A stretch of 64,000 bases of DNA from Ignavibacteriales bacterium (GTDB taxonomy: Bacteria > Bacteroidota > Ignavibacteria > Ignavibacteriales > Ignavibacteriaceae), in assembly GCA_020061465.1 (NCBI GenBank), contig JAGUYG010000078.1, positions 1 to 64,000 of the forward strand, read 5' to 3'. Below the pieces are notes generated by a model. The model saw nothing but the letters and a program-made list of their open reading frames with translations, was not told where the DNA came from and did not search any database. Both the position numbers and the translations under genes were made by a program. Positions 55,390 through 64,000 of this stretch are shown here, one piece after another; the stretch's first letter is position 1; each line of letters opens with the position of its first letter.

Positions 55390-55782
55390 TTATTTAAGAT
55401 CCTCATCACCGAAAGCAAAAGGCAGCAGATCTGAAAGCTTAAATACTTTTATTTCCTGCTGCTGATTTACGAGCACAATGTCTATATCTCCGCATAAATC
55501 GCTTATCACCTGTCGGCACGCACCGCACGGATAGCAGAATCCGGGGCTATCGCCCGCTACGGCAATTGCAGTGAATTTCCTTTCACCCTCCGAAATTGCT
55601 TTGAAAATCGTCGTTCGTTCCGCGCATATTGTTAAGCTGTATGAACTTGATTCTATATTACCGCCCAAGTAAACTTTGCCTTCTTCGGTAAGCAATGCAG
55701 CGCCTACGTGGAAATTAGAATAGGTTGGCAGCGACCTTGATTTTGCTTCGATTGCTTTCTGTGCTAATTCTGAATAGTCCAT
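55390..55782 (-). CDS. cdd: Cytidine deaminase
   Basis: This 130-residue homotetrameric-type enzyme deaminates cytidine and deoxycytidine to uridine forms. The active-site motif is CAE (Cys53, Glu55), and PCGACR (85-90) supplies the other two zinc cysteines. FHVGAALL and GGNIES are family-typical. AAGGA about 7 nt before the ATG supports the start. It is the first gene of the nucleoside salvage operon. Confidence 0.95.
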   Translation of the reverse strand: MDYSELAQKAIEAKSRSLPTYSNFHVGAALLTEEGKVYLGGNIESSSYSLTICAERTTIFKAISEGERKFTAIAVAGDSPGFCYPCGACRQVISDLCGDIDIVLVNQQQEIKVFKLSDLLPFAFGDEDLK

Positions 55783-55863
55783 CTAAATCCTTTTTGCTGC
55801 GCCTAAAATATATTTTTTGTTTTTGAAATCAAATGGTATCGCTTCGTTTTAATTTGAATTTAC

Positions 55864-56252
55864 TAATTCACCTTACGCAAATTCACATGTTCTGCTGCCA
55901 CAACCTTTAGGCTCTGTTACAAAACTCTGATAATAAAAAAATTGCCGTCGGTTTAAACCGACGGAATTTGAAAAGCCACAAGCATGTCGGCTTTTCCAGA
56001 GGAATCATACTGATAACTACAATCTCAACACATATGTGGGGCTAAAGCCCGGCTTTTACTTGACTACACTTATACCGTCAGCCTGCCTTCAGCAGGTAAA
56101 CTAAAGCAGACGGAAATTGACAGCTAAGTTTGGTATTATGTAGTAAAGTTTTTCTTACGCAACACACTCTTTAGATCTTGGTTTAGAAATGCTTAAAATT
56201 TCTTGCTTTATTCCCTCCTAAAAATATTGTAGTTTCTGCGTAAGGTGAGTTA
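55864..56252. mobile_element. MITE-like element 1 (15-bp terminal inverted repeats)
   Basis: The left end TAATTCACCTTACGC (55864-55878) is the inverted match (14 of 15) of the right end GCGTAAGGTGAGTTA (56238-56252). The 389-bp interior has no credible gene but several hairpins: CCGTCGGTTTAAACCGACGG (55945-55964), a GGGGCTAAAGCCC-type pair near 56038-56053 and CCGTC/GACGG near 56078-56113. The size and ends resemble a non-autonomous element, though no transposase or clear target duplication is seen. Confidence 0.55.
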
Positions 56253-56253
56253 C

Positions 56254-56472
56254 TAACTCATGTTACGCCAAAAATGAACTGCACGACCAATTGATGATTT
56301 TGTATTTGAACAGAGTTATCAGAACTCGTTAATTTTATTTATAGAATTTATTTGAAATCACGAGCGTAGAGACGGGGCATGCCCCGTCTCTACAACTGTA
56401 CAACATGACATCTCTCATAGTCAGGAAATAGACTTAAACTAATTTTTTCTAAATTCTGCGTAATGTGAGTTA
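56254..56472. mobile_element. MITE-like element 2, abutting element 1
   Basis: The ends TAACTCATGTTACGC (56254-56268) and GCGTAATGTGAGTTA (56458-56472) are inverted matches at 13 of 15 positions and are related to those of element 1. Only one base separates the two elements. The 219-bp interior holds a perfect palindrome at 56366-56393 (left arm GTAGAGACGGGGC). The glycosyltransferase gene begins its stop codon 8 nt beyond. The solo end at 7001-7015 is identical to the left end here. Confidence 0.55.
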
Positions 56473-56479
56473 CCAAGTT

Positions 56480-57562
56480 CTATCTCCAAACGTCTTTGTG
56501 GAACAGTGCATTTAAAAAATTTATTAAGAGCAAAAACTCATAAAAAATCTGTAGATACATCATCTCAAAAAGTTTGAATTTATATTCGAATTTATTTTGA
56601 ATTAAACTGCTGCTTAAAGTATCAAAGAAAAGTTTTATGAAAAAAGGAGTAACAAAAATTGGATTAATAACTGCTAATAAAGGAGAAAAAAGCATTATAA
56701 GATTTACTCCATGACATAATCCAAGCATTGCTTTTTGTTTAGGTAAATAATATAAAGAAGTTTTTATGTGACGGGAGCGCTGGTTTAAATAATCTTTTAG
56801 ATTGTCTTTGGTTTGAGAATAAACAAAAGAATCTTTCTCCGTTACTACTCCTATTCTCAAATTATTTTTTACGGCTTCGCGAAGTAATAAGTCGTCATCA
56901 CCGCTAAGAGTATCGAGTGTATTAGAATAACCGGATATTTTTTCAAACGCAGATTTTTTAAATCCAAAATTTCTTGCCGCAGACGAGTAGGCGAGTCCAA
57001 GATGTGCCGCCGTAGTAGTTAAAAGTGACGTGAGAAAATTCTCGAATCGTGAAATTTTGTTGATGAAATTTTTTGCTTCTTTGAATGGTGCAATGCCGAT
57101 TAGAAAGTCATAACCCATGTTAAACATTGAAGCGAATGCCGAAAGCCATCCTTCTTGCGGCATACAGTCCGCATCAGTAATCATAATATTCTCAAAAGAT
57201 GATCTTTCAATTCCAAAAGCTAATGCGCCCCGCTTGGCAGGAAATTTTTTATTAACTGCTGTGTAAATTTTGAAATTCTTTTTCCCTTCAATCAGCTTAG
57301 AGCACAGCTCAAAGCTGTTATCATTTGATTCATCATCAATAATAATTATCTCATAACAGTTTTCAGGATAATCAAGCTCTTCAAGTGAACTAATTAGCGT
57401 TTGCAAATTCGATGCTTCGTTTTTGGCTGCGATGATTACCGATATACCGGCTAAATCTTTACCAAGTATTTTTTGAGAAAAAAGTCTTCGATTTGCAATT
57501 AATATCAACACCTGGAATATTAAGTAAAGAGCAATGCAAAAGGATAAAAAAAATATCAGCAT
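56480..57562 (-). CDS. Membrane glycosyltransferase family 2
   Basis: This 360-residue GT-A fold glycosyltransferase has an N-terminal membrane helix (about 4-23) and C-terminal hydrophobic segments (about 280-345). The catalytic features are IIIDDESND (Asp76, Asp77), ITDADCMP (Asp130, Asp132), GDDDLLL (222-227) and an NQRSRH motif (260-265) standing for QxxRW. The substrate is unknown; family members build polysaccharides or glycolipids. It lies 13 nt after a UvrD-like helicase gene on the same strand, at the end of the floA operon, with a MITE-like element just after it. Confidence 0.85.
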   Translation of the reverse strand: MLIFFLSFCIALYLIFQVLILIANRRLFSQKILGKDLAGISVIIAAKNEASNLQTLISSLEELDYPENCYEIIIIDDESNDNSFELCSKLIEGKKNFKIYTAVNKKFPAKRGALAFGIERSSFENIMITDADCMPQEGWLSAFASMFNMGYDFLIGIAPFKEAKNFINKISRFENFLTSLLTTTAAHLGLAYSSAARNFGFKKSAFEKISGYSNTLDTLSGDDDLLLREAVKNNLRIGVVTEKDSFVYSQTKDNLKDYLNQRSRHIKTSLYYLPKQKAMLGLCHGVNLIMLFSPLLAVINPIFVTPFFIKLFFDTLSSSLIQNKFEYKFKLFEMMYLQIFYEFLLLINFLNALFHKDVWR

Positions 57563-57575
57563 ACAATTTTATTCT

Positions 57576-59573
57576 TTATTCCTCTAACAGCCAGCCTTCG
57601 GCTAATTCACTTTCTATATCCGAAATAAATCTGGACGGCTTCGATAAAGTAGTACCGGCTTCTCTATCAAATAGATTCATGGGGAAGCTTACAAAAAGAT
57701 TTTGTTTCGCTCTTGTAGATGCTACATACATCAGCCTTCGTTCTTCTTCTAATGATTCAAGCGATTCGGCTGAACGGCTGGAAGGAAAGAATCCGTCTAC
57801 TGCATGAATTATGAATACCGAGTGCCACTCTAATCCTTTTGCCGAATGGATTGTTGAAAGCGTTAAAAATTCTTCTTCCTTGTCTTCGGCTCCGATGTCA
57901 ATTACGCTGTCTATTATCGGCTCGATTGCCATATCTGCAAGCAGTGTATCTAACAACTTATAATTTTCGGTTATGTTTTGAAAAATTTCTAAATCCTTTT
58001 TGCGTTTATTGTAATCGTCATACTTGTCTTTAAAGAGAGGATAATAATATTCCAATACAAGCTGCAATTTTTCGGAAGGCAAATCTTTTTTTGTGTGCAG
58101 CGAGTAGAGCAGTTGAAACAAATTCACAATGCTTTGCTTATAAAGAAACGAGGCTTGATTTTCAGGATTAGCTTTTATTGAAAGCTTTGAAGCGGCAAGG
58201 TCATCTAAAATTTTTTGTGCCGTTCTTGGTCCCACACCTTCGTGCAGAAGCAAAACCCGGTACCAGCTAACAACGTCTCTCGGGTTGGCGGCAATCCGCA
58301 GAAAAGCAAGAACATCCTTGATATGAGCGGTTTCGATAAACTTCATTCCTCCAAATTTCTTAAAAGGAATGTTTGCTTTGCTTAGCTCGATTTCCAAGTC
58401 GAACGAAAAAAAAGATGAACGGAATAGAACGGCGATATCATTTAACCTGACTCCTTCTTCTCTCAATTCTAAAACTTTTTCAACAATAAACTTTGATTGA
58501 AGATTCTCGGTTGTAGCAGCCACAATGTAAGGAAGCTCACCGCCGGTCTTACGTGTAAAAAGATTTTTCGAGTATTTTTCAACTGCCTTTTCGTTTATAT
58601 GATTAGCAAATGAAAGGATAGACTGTGTGCTTCTGTAATTTTCTTCAAGCTTAATAATCTTTACACCGGGAAAGATTTTCGGGAACTCCATTATGTTTTT
58701 AAAGTTTGCTCCGCGAAAAGAATAAATCGATTGTGAATCATCACCGACGACCATTATGTTGTTATTTAATTTTGTTAATCCCTTAACAATTTCCGCCTGC
58801 AGCTTGTTTGTATCCTGGTATTCATCAACCATAACAAAGTTTATCGCTGAAAGAAATGAGCGTGCAGCAGGGCTGAATTCAAACAAAAAGTTTCTCAAAT
58901 AAATTAATAGGTCATCGTAATCAAGAAGATTATTTTTTCTTTTGTACTCAGTAAAGATTTTCTGTATATCCAAAATCTCTTCAAGCAGATCAACGAAGTG
59001 AGGATAATTTTCGCTGATTATTTCCTCAGCTTTTCTGCCTGTGTTTACGCTTAAGCTGAATACTTTGTAGAGCGTTTCTTTGTTTGGAAATCTTTTTTCC
59101 TTTTTAACAAATCCTGCTTGTGAGCGAATTAGATTGATTACATCCTGTGTGTCGCCCTGGTCGAGAATGGTAAAAGAAGAATCAAGTCCCGCCGGTTTGG
59201 CATATTTACGCAAGGTCAAATTAGCAAATGAATGAAAAGTTCCGCCGTTAATTTTTGAACATCTATTGTCAAGCAAAACAGCAGCACGGTTCATCATTTC
59301 GTTGGCAGCTTTACGGGTAAACGTTAGCAGTAAAATAGATTTAGGATCGTAACCAATCTCAACTAATCGCGCTACACGATATACGAGAGTTCTGGTTTTG
59401 CCTGTTCCGGCACCCGCAATAATTAAATATGCGCCTTCAACGGCTGAGGCAGCTTCATACTGTGCAGGATTTAATTCGTTTTGATAATTAATAACAAAAC
59501 GGGCTTCGTCAATTTTTTTGCTTATGAAGCCCGTTCCACTTAATCTCTTAAGCGTATATTTTTTTTGCTCCAT
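57576..59573 (-). CDS. UvrD/Rep-family DNA helicase
   Basis: This 665-residue superfamily 1 helicase has a Q motif (ELNPAQYEAA) and Walker A AGAGTGKT (53-60). It continues with TFTRKAANEM, MVDEYQDTN, VVGDDSQSIYSFRGA, LEENYRST, LSTIHSAKGLEW and LMYVASTRAK, in order. It is somewhat shorter than UvrD or PcrA (about 720) and lacks their long C-terminal tail. A Lys-rich N-terminal extension of about 30 residues precedes the Q motif. Roles in repair or replication are likely. Its start overlaps the preceding gene by 1 nt (TAATG). Confidence 0.92.
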   Translation of the reverse strand: MEQKKYTLKRLSGTGFISKKIDEARFVINYQNELNPAQYEAASAVEGAYLIIAGAGTGKTRTLVYRVARLVEIGYDPKSILLLTFTRKAANEMMNRAAVLLDNRCSKINGGTFHSFANLTLRKYAKPAGLDSSFTILDQGDTQDVINLIRSQAGFVKKEKRFPNKETLYKVFSLSVNTGRKAEEIISENYPHFVDLLEEILDIQKIFTEYKRKNNLLDYDDLLIYLRNFLFEFSPAARSFLSAINFVMVDEYQDTNKLQAEIVKGLTKLNNNIMVVGDDSQSIYSFRGANFKNIMEFPKIFPGVKIIKLEENYRSTQSILSFANHINEKAVEKYSKNLFTRKTGGELPYIVAATTENLQSKFIVEKVLELREEGVRLNDIAVLFRSSFFSFDLEIELSKANIPFKKFGGMKFIETAHIKDVLAFLRIAANPRDVVSWYRVLLLHEGVGPRTAQKILDDLAASKLSIKANPENQASFLYKQSIVNLFQLLYSLHTKKDLPSEKLQLVLEYYYPLFKDKYDDYNKRKKDLEIFQNITENYKLLDTLLADMAIEPIIDSVIDIGAEDKEEEFLTLSTIHSAKGLEWHSVFIIHAVDGFFPSSRSAESLESLEEERRLMYVASTRAKQNLFVSFPMNLFDREAGTTLSKPSRFISDIESELAEGWLLEE

Positions 59574-60154
59574 TAGCTGAACGCTTTGGGTTTTCCAAGT
59601 ATTTCGGATACGAGTATGTATTCCCGCAGTGAAGCAGAATTCATTATCCGTTCCTTTAATCTATTTATTCTTATGTTTTGAACTACTTCCCGGCTTTTTA
59701 ATAATTCTTCAAATTCCGATGCCTTCTTCTGATATTGCCTGTCAACTAGCTCTTTTTCTTTTTTGAGCTTTAAGCTTCTTTTCTGCCACTCGGTCTCAAA
59801 TTTAAGCTCTGAAGCTGTTCGTAAATGCTCTGAAGCAGTTGGTCTATCCCAGGTAATTTTTTTCTCAGCCTGAGGCGCAGGTTTTTGTTTCTCCCATGGA
59901 TCCGGCAGAGGACCTGTTTCTTTTTCAGTAGTTGAATCCATTTGGAACATCTTCTCTACTTCTTTTAAGATATCATAGTCGTCCGCTTCGTTTGCAGTTT
60001 GTTGATAAGTCAAGTTCTCTGTTTCACTTACGGATTGCGGTACTTGAGACTCCTTACCTGCCTGCGGGCTCTGTTTTTTTCTTTTCTTGAAAATAGAACT
60101 CAAGAAGAAGAAGATTATGAAAAGATAAATAAGTATTTGATATACATCATCCAT
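59573..60154 (-). CDS. Coiled-coil membrane-anchored protein, function unknown
   Basis: I do not recognise a family. The chosen start at 60154 gives 193 residues beginning [18 protein letters not shown]: one membrane helix, then KKRKK. The middle is disordered and rich in Gln, Glu, Pro and Ser (about 30-105). The end is a long charged helix (about 110-170, [18 protein letters not shown]). An earlier frame start 14 codons upstream is less likely because the ATG at 60154 has AAAAGG upstream. It overlaps the floA stop by 8 nt and the helicase start by 1 nt, so it is co-translated with both. It could act with the flotillin at the membrane, but that is inference. Confidence 0.6.
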   Translation of the reverse strand: MDDVYQILIYLFIIFFFLSSIFKKRKKQSPQAGKESQVPQSVSETENLTYQQTANEADDYDILKEVEKMFQMDSTTEKETGPLPDPWEKQKPAPQAEKKITWDRPTASEHLRTASELKFETEWQKRSLKLKKEKELVDRQYQKKASEFEELLKSREVVQNIRINRLKERIMNSASLREYILVSEILGKPKAFS

Positions 60155-61142
60155 TTTGATCTTTACCTTTTTTTGGCTCGGGCTTGGATATTGCATCCCT
60201 CATTTCGGTGTCAGCCTGAATATTTTTAAGCTTATAATAATCCATTACTCCAAGGTTTCCGCTTCTAAAAGCTTCTGCAATTGCTCTCGGTACCTCTGCT
60301 TCGGCTTCAATAACCTTTGCTCTTTGCTTGGCTACTTCGGCTATCATTTCCTGTTCAAGAGCAACGGCTGCGGCGCGTCTTTCTTCAGCTTTTGCTCTTG
60401 CTACTTTAAGATCGGCTTCTGCCTGATCGGTTTGTAAGATAGCTCCTATATTTTGCCCGATGTCTACATCTGCAATATCGATTGATAAAATTTCAAATGC
60501 CGTTCCGGAATCTAAACCCTTGGCGAGTACACTCTTGGAGATGGTATCGGGGTTTTCAAGCACTTTTTTGTGAGAATCGCTTGAACCGATTGTTGAGACA
60601 ATTCCTTCGCCGACGCGTGCTAAAATTGTAGCCTCTCCTGCGCCGCCCACTAATCTATCAATATTTGCCCGAACGGTTATTCTTGCAATTGCTTTTAATT
60701 GTATTCCGTCTTTAGCTACCGCTGCTACAACGGGAGTTTCAATTACTTTAGGAATTACCGACATTTTAACAGCTTCCAACACATCACGTCCGGCAAGGTC
60801 GATGGCTGTAGCTCTTTCAAATGTTAATCCGAGGTTTGCTTTGTCAGCCGATATGAGAGCATTTATAACTTTAATTACATTTCCGCCTGCAAGATAATGT
60901 GCTTCAAGCTTAGCCAGCTCTACCTTTATCCCTGCTTTAGTTGCAGTAATAATGCTTCGTACAATTATTACAGGAGGAACTTTTCTTAATCTCATCCCTA
61001 CCAGATCACTTAATATCTTTAATCTAACACCCGAAAAGAAGGCAGTAATAAAAAGACCAATCGGGACAAAATAAAGAAATACGAAAAGAAATATTACTAT
61101 CGCAAAAATTACCACTAACGATAAACCAGTTAATGCTTCCAT
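60147..61142 (-). CDS. floA: Flotillin-like protein FloA
   Basis: This 331-residue flotillin-like (UPF0365) scaffold organises membrane microdomains. An N-terminal hairpin membrane segment (about 8-35) is followed by the FloA-specific stretch [19 protein letters not shown], a PHB-type domain (to about 190) and an Ala/Glu-rich coiled coil (about 235-285, [20 protein letters not shown]). The ATG at 61142 has GGAG six nt upstream; a GTG four codons earlier is possible. It starts an operon with a coiled-coil protein, a UvrD-like helicase and a glycosyltransferase. The usual NfeD-type partner is not adjacent. Confidence 0.93.
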   Translation of the reverse strand: MEALTGLSLVVIFAIVIFLFVFLYFVPIGLFITAFFSGVRLKILSDLVGMRLRKVPPVIIVRSIITATKAGIKVELAKLEAHYLAGGNVIKVINALISADKANLGLTFERATAIDLAGRDVLEAVKMSVIPKVIETPVVAAVAKDGIQLKAIARITVRANIDRLVGGAGEATILARVGEGIVSTIGSSDSHKKVLENPDTISKSVLAKGLDSGTAFEILSIDIADVDIGQNIGAILQTDQAEADLKVARAKAEERRAAAVALEQEMIAEVAKQRAKVIEAEAEVPRAIAEAFRSGNLGVMDYYKLKNIQADTEMRDAISKPEPKKGKDQNG

Positions 61143-61259
61143 TTGATTCTCCACTTTAAATTTTAAGTTGTAATTAAGTTTAATACTTATTTAATTTTTA
61201 AGCAAGTTAAACCGAAATTAATCCAATACAAATAACCTCGTTTTTAATTATATTTAACC

Positions 61260-61640
61260 ATGAAGCTAGTAGATGCAATATTGGGTACAGTGCTTTTCCG
61301 CGGGTTTTTTATCATTATTCTCCTGAATACCGTGATTGTGAATGCCCAAGGAAGGCAGAAAACTGTCGAACATGAGTTCACACAAAAAATTTCAATAGAT
61401 AGTTTTCTGGATGAAGCTCTGAGCATTTATGAAATTAAACATCTTCTGCTGAAAACGAGTCCTATTATTAACCCGAATCCCGAGGCTGAAATCGATCAAA
61501 AAACGGTTTTTTTAGTTTTAGGCGCTGTATCATTTGCCGGATTTATAGTGTCCGTGTTGTTCTTTAATTCTGAAATATTTTCAACAATGCCGTTAATATT
61601 GTTGGGAGTTAGCGTTCTATGCGTGTTTTTGGGTGTTTAA
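61260..61640 (+). CDS. Small membrane protein of unknown function
   Basis: The 126-residue product has an N-terminal hydrophobic segment ending VIVNAQ (about 12-30), probably a signal peptide. A middle region of about 45 residues follows (KISIDSFLDEALSIYEIKHLLL), then two C-terminal membrane segments (about 81-102 and 108-125). No family is recognised. It diverges from floA and lies 107 nt before the clpC gene. Codon use is like its neighbours and the frame is complete, so I call it a gene with moderate confidence. Confidence 0.5.
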   Translation: MKLVDAILGTVLFRGFFIIILLNTVIVNAQGRQKTVEHEFTQKISIDSFLDEALSIYEIKHLLLKTSPIINPNPEAEIDQKTVFLVLGAVSFAGFIVSVLFFNSEIFSTMPLILLGVSVLCVFLGV

Positions 61641-61747
61641 GCTACATAAGTATATCTTGATTGAGGGAGAAGCAATTTATATATTTATCCCACAGTTTTA
61701 GAGCAAAGTATTATTTAAACGAAAAAAGTATAGAATCGAGGTAATGT

Positions 61748-64000
61748 ATGGATGGTAATTTTTCGGATAGACTGCAAGACGTAATCCGCTTAAGCCGCGA
61801 GGAAGCGCTTAGGCTGGGGCACGATTATATCGGTACCGAACATCTGCTTTTAGGAATTATCCGTGAAGGGCAGGGGGTTGCAGTGCGTATCCTTCGAAAT
61901 TTGGATTGTGATTTGATGAAGCTCAAAAAAGCAATTGAGGATACCGTTAGAACCAGCGGCGGCACATTAACAATTGGTAATATCCCCCTAACTAAACAAG
62001 CAGAAAAAGTTTTAAAGATTACTCAAATTGAATCAAAAATTTATAAAGCCGATGTAATCGGAACAGAACACCTATTACTCTCTTTGCTGAGGGATGAAGA
62101 TAACATTGCTACACAAATTCTGCATCAGTTCAGCGTAACTTATGATTCCGCACGGGCAGAACTGAATGCTATGCTTAGCAGCAGAAGTGCAAAAGAAGGG
62201 GGCGCAGCATTACTTACACCGGATAAGAAAATTGAAAGAACAAAAACTCCCGTGCTGGATAATTTTGGAAGAGACCTTACGAAGCTTGCAATAGAAGATA
62301 AACTCGATCCTGTTGTCGGAAGAGAAAAAGAAATTGAAAGAGTTGCACAAATACTTAGCCGGAGGAAGAAAAACAACCCGGTTTTAATCGGTGAACCCGG
62401 TGTAGGTAAAACTGCAATTGCCGAAGGCTTGGCTCTTAAAATTGTTCAAAAGAAAGTTCCGAGAATTTTGCAGGACAAAAGAGTAGTAACATTAGATTTA
62501 GCCGGATTAGTGGCGGGCACAAAATACCGCGGGCAGTTCGAAGAGCGGATGAAAGCCCTAATGAATGAACTTGAAAAAGCGAAAGATGTAATTCTTTTCA
62601 TTGATGAGCTTCATACAATAGTCGGTGCGGGCGGTGCTTCCGGTTCTTTAGATGCATCTAACATGTTTAAGCCTGCCCTTTCTCGCGGGGATTTACAATG
62701 TATCGGTGCAACCACACTTGATGAATACAGAAAGTACATAGAAACGGACGGCGCTTTGGACAGAAGATTTCAAAAAGTAATGGTTGAACCGCCGAGCTAT
62801 GAGGAAACTATTAAGATACTCGATAACATAAAATTTAAGTACGAAGAGCATCATCATGTAAAATATTCTAAAGAGGCGATTGACTCTGCGGTAAAATTAA
62901 GCAACCGGTATATATCCGATAGGCACCTACCCGATAAAGCAATTGATGTAATTGACGAAGCCGGTTCGCGCGTTCACATGGGAAACTTTGAAGTTCCGCA
63001 GGATATAATGGATCTCGAACAGCAAATAGAGAAAGTCCGACAGGATAAAGCTTCCGTAGTAAAGAAACAGGACTATGAAGAAGCCGCCAGACTGAGAGAT
63101 AGAGAAAGAAACTTGCAGTCGGATCTGGAAATTGCTAAAAGGGAATGGGAAGCAAAAACCAAAGATATTGTCCACGATGTAAATGAAGAGGACATTGCGA
63201 CTGTTGTTGCAATGATGACCGGAATCCCCGTCAATCGGGTTCAACAAACCGAATCGGAAAAATTATTGAAGATGGCTGAAGCGCTCAAACAAAAAATAGT
63301 TGGACAGGATGAAGCAGTTGAGAAGCTTTCAAAAGCTATAAGACGAACGAGAGCCGGTTTAAAAAGTGTTAATCGTCCAATAGGCAGTTTCATTTTCCTA
63401 GGTCCTACCGGAGTGGGAAAGACAGAGCTGTGTAAGGTGCTTGCCCGCTACTTGTTCGATTCTGAAGATGCACTTGTTCGGATAGATATGAGCGAATACA
63501 TGGAGAAGTTTTCTGTTTCCCGTTTAGTAGGTGCGCCTCCAGGATATGTCGGTTATGAAGAAGGCGGACAGTTGACTGAAAAAGTAAGGAGAAGACCATA
63601 CTCTGTTGTTCTCTTCGATGAGATTGAGAAGGCTCATCCGGATATATTCGGCATTCTGCTGCAAGTGCTGGATGACGGAATTCTTACAGATAGTTTTGGC
63701 AGAAGAGTAGATTTCCGTAATGCAATAATAATTATGACTTCAAACATCGGAACGAAGGATATTAAAAATATTGGTTCCTTCGGGTTTGGAGGGGAAAGCA
63801 CTGCGGATAGGTATAGCAATTTAAAATCCACTGTTGAAGAAGCTATGAGGAAACTTTTTAATCCTGAATTTTTAAATCGTATAGATGAAGCTATCGTCTT
63901 TAGAAATTTGGAAAGGGAAGACATCCTAAAAATTATCGATATCGAGATGAAAGAACTGCTGAAAAATCTGAAAGACAACAAGCTCAGCTTAACTCTTGAA
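61748..64000 (+). CDS. clpC: ClpC-type AAA+ protease ATPase (3' end beyond the window)
   Basis: The first 751 residues of a class I Clp/Hsp100 unfoldase are present; the frame is open to the edge. ClpC unfolds proteins for ClpP. The start at 61748 has GAGGT about 6 nt upstream. The Clp N domain (about 3-145) begins with [16 protein letters not shown]-1 has Walker A GEPGVGKT (215-222) and [12 protein letters not shown]-type middle segment (about 430-465, [16 protein letters not shown]) marks ClpC rather than ClpA. AAA-2 has GPTGVGKT (552-559), then [12 protein letters not shown] and [12 protein letters not shown] role together with Aat at 6366..6971 is possible, if N-degron adaptors exist elsewhere. 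Confidence 0.94.
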   Translation, partial: MDGNFSDRLQDVIRLSREEALRLGHDYIGTEHLLLGIIREGQGVAVRILRNLDCDLMKLKKAIEDTVRTSGGTLTIGNIPLTKQAEKVLKITQIESKIYKADVIGTEHLLLSLLRDEDNIATQILHQFSVTYDSARAELNAMLSSRSAKEGGAALLTPDKKIERTKTPVLDNFGRDLTKLAIEDKLDPVVGREKEIERVAQILSRRKKNNPVLIGEPGVGKTAIAEGLALKIVQKKVPRILQDKRVVTLDLAGLVAGTKYRGQFEERMKALMNELEKAKDVILFIDELHTIVGAGGASGSLDASNMFKPALSRGDLQCIGATTLDEYRKYIETDGALDRRFQKVMVEPPSYEETIKILDNIKFKYEEHHHVKYSKEAIDSAVKLSNRYISDRHLPDKAIDVIDEAGSRVHMGNFEVPQDIMDLEQQIEKVRQDKASVVKKQDYEEAARLRDRERNLQSDLEIAKREWEAKTKDIVHDVNEEDIATVVAMMTGIPVNRVQQTESEKLLKMAEALKQKIVGQDEAVEKLSKAIRRTRAGLKSVNRPIGSFIFLGPTGVGKTELCKVLARYLFDSEDALVRIDMSEYMEKFSVSRLVGAPPGYVGYEEGGQLTEKVRRRPYSVVLFDEIEKAHPDIFGILLQVLDDGILTDSFGRRVDFRNAIIIMTSNIGTKDIKNIGSFGFGGESTADRYSNLKSTVEEAMRKLFNPEFLNRIDEAIVFRNLEREDILKIIDIEMKELLKNLKDNKLSLTLE

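Noticed and set aside
55783-56479. CRISPR array suspected from repeated short motifs
   Set aside because: The repeats are inverted, unevenly spaced and paired as element ends; there are no regular spacers and no cas genes.
57493-57807. Plus-strand frame of 104 codons over the helicase and glycosyltransferase ends
   Set aside because: It is the antisense shadow of two well-supported minus-strand genes.

Overview
The window is AT-rich bacterial chromosome with tightly packed genes on both strands. It best fits an Ignavibacteria-like member of the FCB group (Bacteroidota/Chlorobi side). The main clue is a secreted protein (26940..28682) that ends in a type IX secretion sorting domain with the YPNPFNPSTKI motif, common in Ignavibacteria and relatives. 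Many predicted outer-membrane barrels and lipoproteins indicate a Gram-negative envelope. I found no rRNA, tRNA, CRISPR array, transposase or phage gene. The assignment is inference, without phylogeny.

Layout. 0.2-4.1 kb: an SppA-type protease carrying an extra N-terminal barrel-like region, a lone MlaF-type ATPase and a DUF2721 membrane protein. 4.2-7.0 kb: ornithine carbamoyltransferase with carbamate kinase, then aat. 7.2-16.3 kb: a membrane-bound CHASE2/sigma-54 activator, an outer-membrane protein with a Trp/Asp-rich N-terminus, a metallophosphoesterase, a secreted EEP-family hydrolase, an M19 dipeptidase lipoprotein, a DUF4287 protein and an AEC transporter. 16.4-20.7 kb: carAB with a terminator hairpin in its leader. 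21-30 kb: PIN-PhoH, lipoproteins, DUF4920, mnmA, the T9SS cargo protein, a tandem hairpin/micro-ORF element and nadA. 30-32.8 kb: histidine kinase and purA.

32.8-43.1 kb is a signalling island: STAS protein, ECF sigma with a very large anti-sigma, three different SpoIIE/PP2C phosphatases (8-TM+GAF, double GAF, PDZ+TM+GAF), a second STAS protein and an RsbW-like kinase. This is a partner-switching network with several inputs. 43.7-46.4 kb is a three-gene corrinoid methyl-transfer operon (UroD-family methyltransferase, B12 protein, homocysteine methyltransferase domain). Then come a secreted GH31 glucosidase, secDF, a nucleoside salvage and uptake operon (cdd-tdk-nupC-punA), an operon with floA, a coiled-coil protein, a UvrD-like helicase and a GT2 glycosyltransferase, and the 5' part of clpC running off the end.

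Intergenic DNA is rich in structured repeats: 13-14 bp perfect hairpins whose stems co-vary, two abutting MITE-like elements sharing a 15-bp terminal repeat, a dispersed GATCC/GGAAAAG plus CCGTCGG repeat, and two copies of a hairpin followed by a micro-ORF with an identical 20-nt start. These, with the corrinoid operon and the signalling island, are the most likely places for undescribed biology.
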